NCBI RefSeq assembly: GCF_014268455.2
Contig: NZ_CP077085.1
Location: 992,001-1,056,000 of the forward strand
Direction of reading: 5' to 3'
Length of the DNA: 64,000 nucleotides
Source: Pseudomonas shahriarae
Lineage (GTDB): Bacteria; Pseudomonadota; Gammaproteobacteria; Pseudomonadales; Pseudomonadaceae
In this document: piece by piece, positions 63,582-64,000 of the stretch
How positions within the stretch are numbered: the stretch's first letter is position 1
How the letters are laid out: each line of letters begins with the position of its first letter
Notes under the pieces: generated by a model
What the model saw: only the letters and a program-made list of their open reading frames with translations
What the model was told of the DNA's origin: nothing
Databases searched by the model: none
Position numbers and translations under genes: made by a program

Positions 63582-64000
63582 ATGACGACGCATATTCAAC
63601 GCTCGGCCCTGCTGCCTTACCCGGCGCAAGCGCTCTATGACCTGGTCAATGACGTGGCGAGCTACCCGGATTTCCTGCCCTGGTGCTCCTCATCCACGGT
63701 GCTGGAGAGCAGCGATGAGCATATGCGCGCGAGCCTGGAGGTATCCAAGGGCGGGCTTGGTCAGAAGTTTGTGACGAGTAATGTGCTGGTTCCCGGTCAG
63801 TCGATTGAGATGAATCTGGAAGAAGGGCCGTTCACTCAACTGCACGGCGTCTGGGTGTTCAAGCCGCTGGGAGAGAAGGCATGCAAGATCAGCCTGGACC
63901 TGACGTTTGATTACGCGGGCTCCATTGTGCGGGCGACCTTGGGGCCGCTGTTCAATCAGGCGGCGAATACCCTGGTGGATGCGTTTTGCCAGCGGGCCAA
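63582..64000 (+). CDS. ratA: RatA-type polyketide cyclase/START protein (3' end beyond window)
   Basis: The frame from ATG 63582 stays open to the window end (139 codons; the family is about 144). It reads [20 protein letters not shown] then [14 protein letters not shown], typical of the Coq10/RatA START-fold family, and [20 protein letters not shown] near the end. RatA inhibits 70S ribosome association in E. coli; Coq10-like function in respiration is the alternative. The divergent smpB-ratA arrangement is conserved in gammaproteobacteria. Confidence 0.88.
   Translation, partial: MTTHIQRSALLPYPAQALYDLVNDVASYPDFLPWCSSSTVLESSDEHMRASLEVSKGGLGQKFVTSNVLVPGQSIEMNLEEGPFTQLHGVWVFKPLGEKACKISLDLTFDYAGSIVRATLGPLFNQAANTLVDAFCQRA

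Noticed and set aside
1..64000. CRISPR array
   Set aside because: No series of regularly spaced short direct repeats; the only tandem repeats are two 18-bp REP-derived units at 5753-5788.

Overview
The window looks like chromosomal DNA of a Pseudomonas, most likely the P. fluorescens group. Support: high-GC coding throughout, an OprD-type porin, an HBM-type chemoreceptor, Pseudomonas-style REP repeats, Crc/Hfq-like CA motifs (AACAATAA, AACAACAA) before catabolic operons, and a tmRNA with tag ANDETYGEYALAA close to a lactate-utilisation block, smpB and ratA.

1-20.9 kb is metabolic. RpiR/MurR regulator and N-acyl-D-amino-acid deacylase; a broken toxin-like gene; VOC protein; chemoreceptor; REP element; CocE/NonD hydrolase with a YfcC-like carrier, a LysR regulator and an OprD-like porin joined by a shared palindromic motif; ArnT-like glycosyltransferase; GNAT; MocR-type regulator with a BenE-like transporter; and a D-serine block (dsdX-dsdA-dsdC, all on the minus strand). 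D-amino acid and peptide use is a recurring theme.

21.1-27 kb is a compact, more AT-rich cluster: selD, a TSUP anion permease, a NifS-like desulfurase and a DHH phosphoesterase in one minus-strand operon, with a GNAT and an AraC regulator beside it. It has selenophosphate synthetase but no selA, selB or tRNA-Sec, so it may feed a non-canonical selenium pathway.

About 27.3-56.3 kb reads as a genomic island next to the tmRNA 3' end. A P4-type integrase lies at its right end, and a tmRNA-3'-like sequence plus an integrase-arm-like TTGGAATACC site mark a plausible left end. Cargo: (a) a two-gene module of a 1603-aa sacsin-like HATPase/DUF3883 protein and a NERD/UvrD-like helicase, followed by a DUF2075-type remnant; (b) divergently, an eleven-gene, largely overlapping operon: BrxR-like WYL regulator, small protein, type-I-like methyltransferase M, specificity subunit S, unknown protein, 1428-aa P-loop ATPase, two unknown proteins (one possibly NurA-like), HerA-family ATPase, small nuclease-like protein and Ser/Thr kinase. 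It has M and S but no HsdR, PglZ, BrxL or DISARM helicase, and is the best candidate for an undescribed defence system; (c) an Mrr-type nuclease cassette flanked by two diverged copies of an older integrase, one with an in-frame TGA.

56.3-64 kb returns to core genome: ssrA, small secreted protein, FAD/Fe-S D-lactate dehydrogenase, lldP, lldR with its operator, smpB and the start of ratA. lldD, usual between lldP and the dehydrogenase in relatives, is missing.
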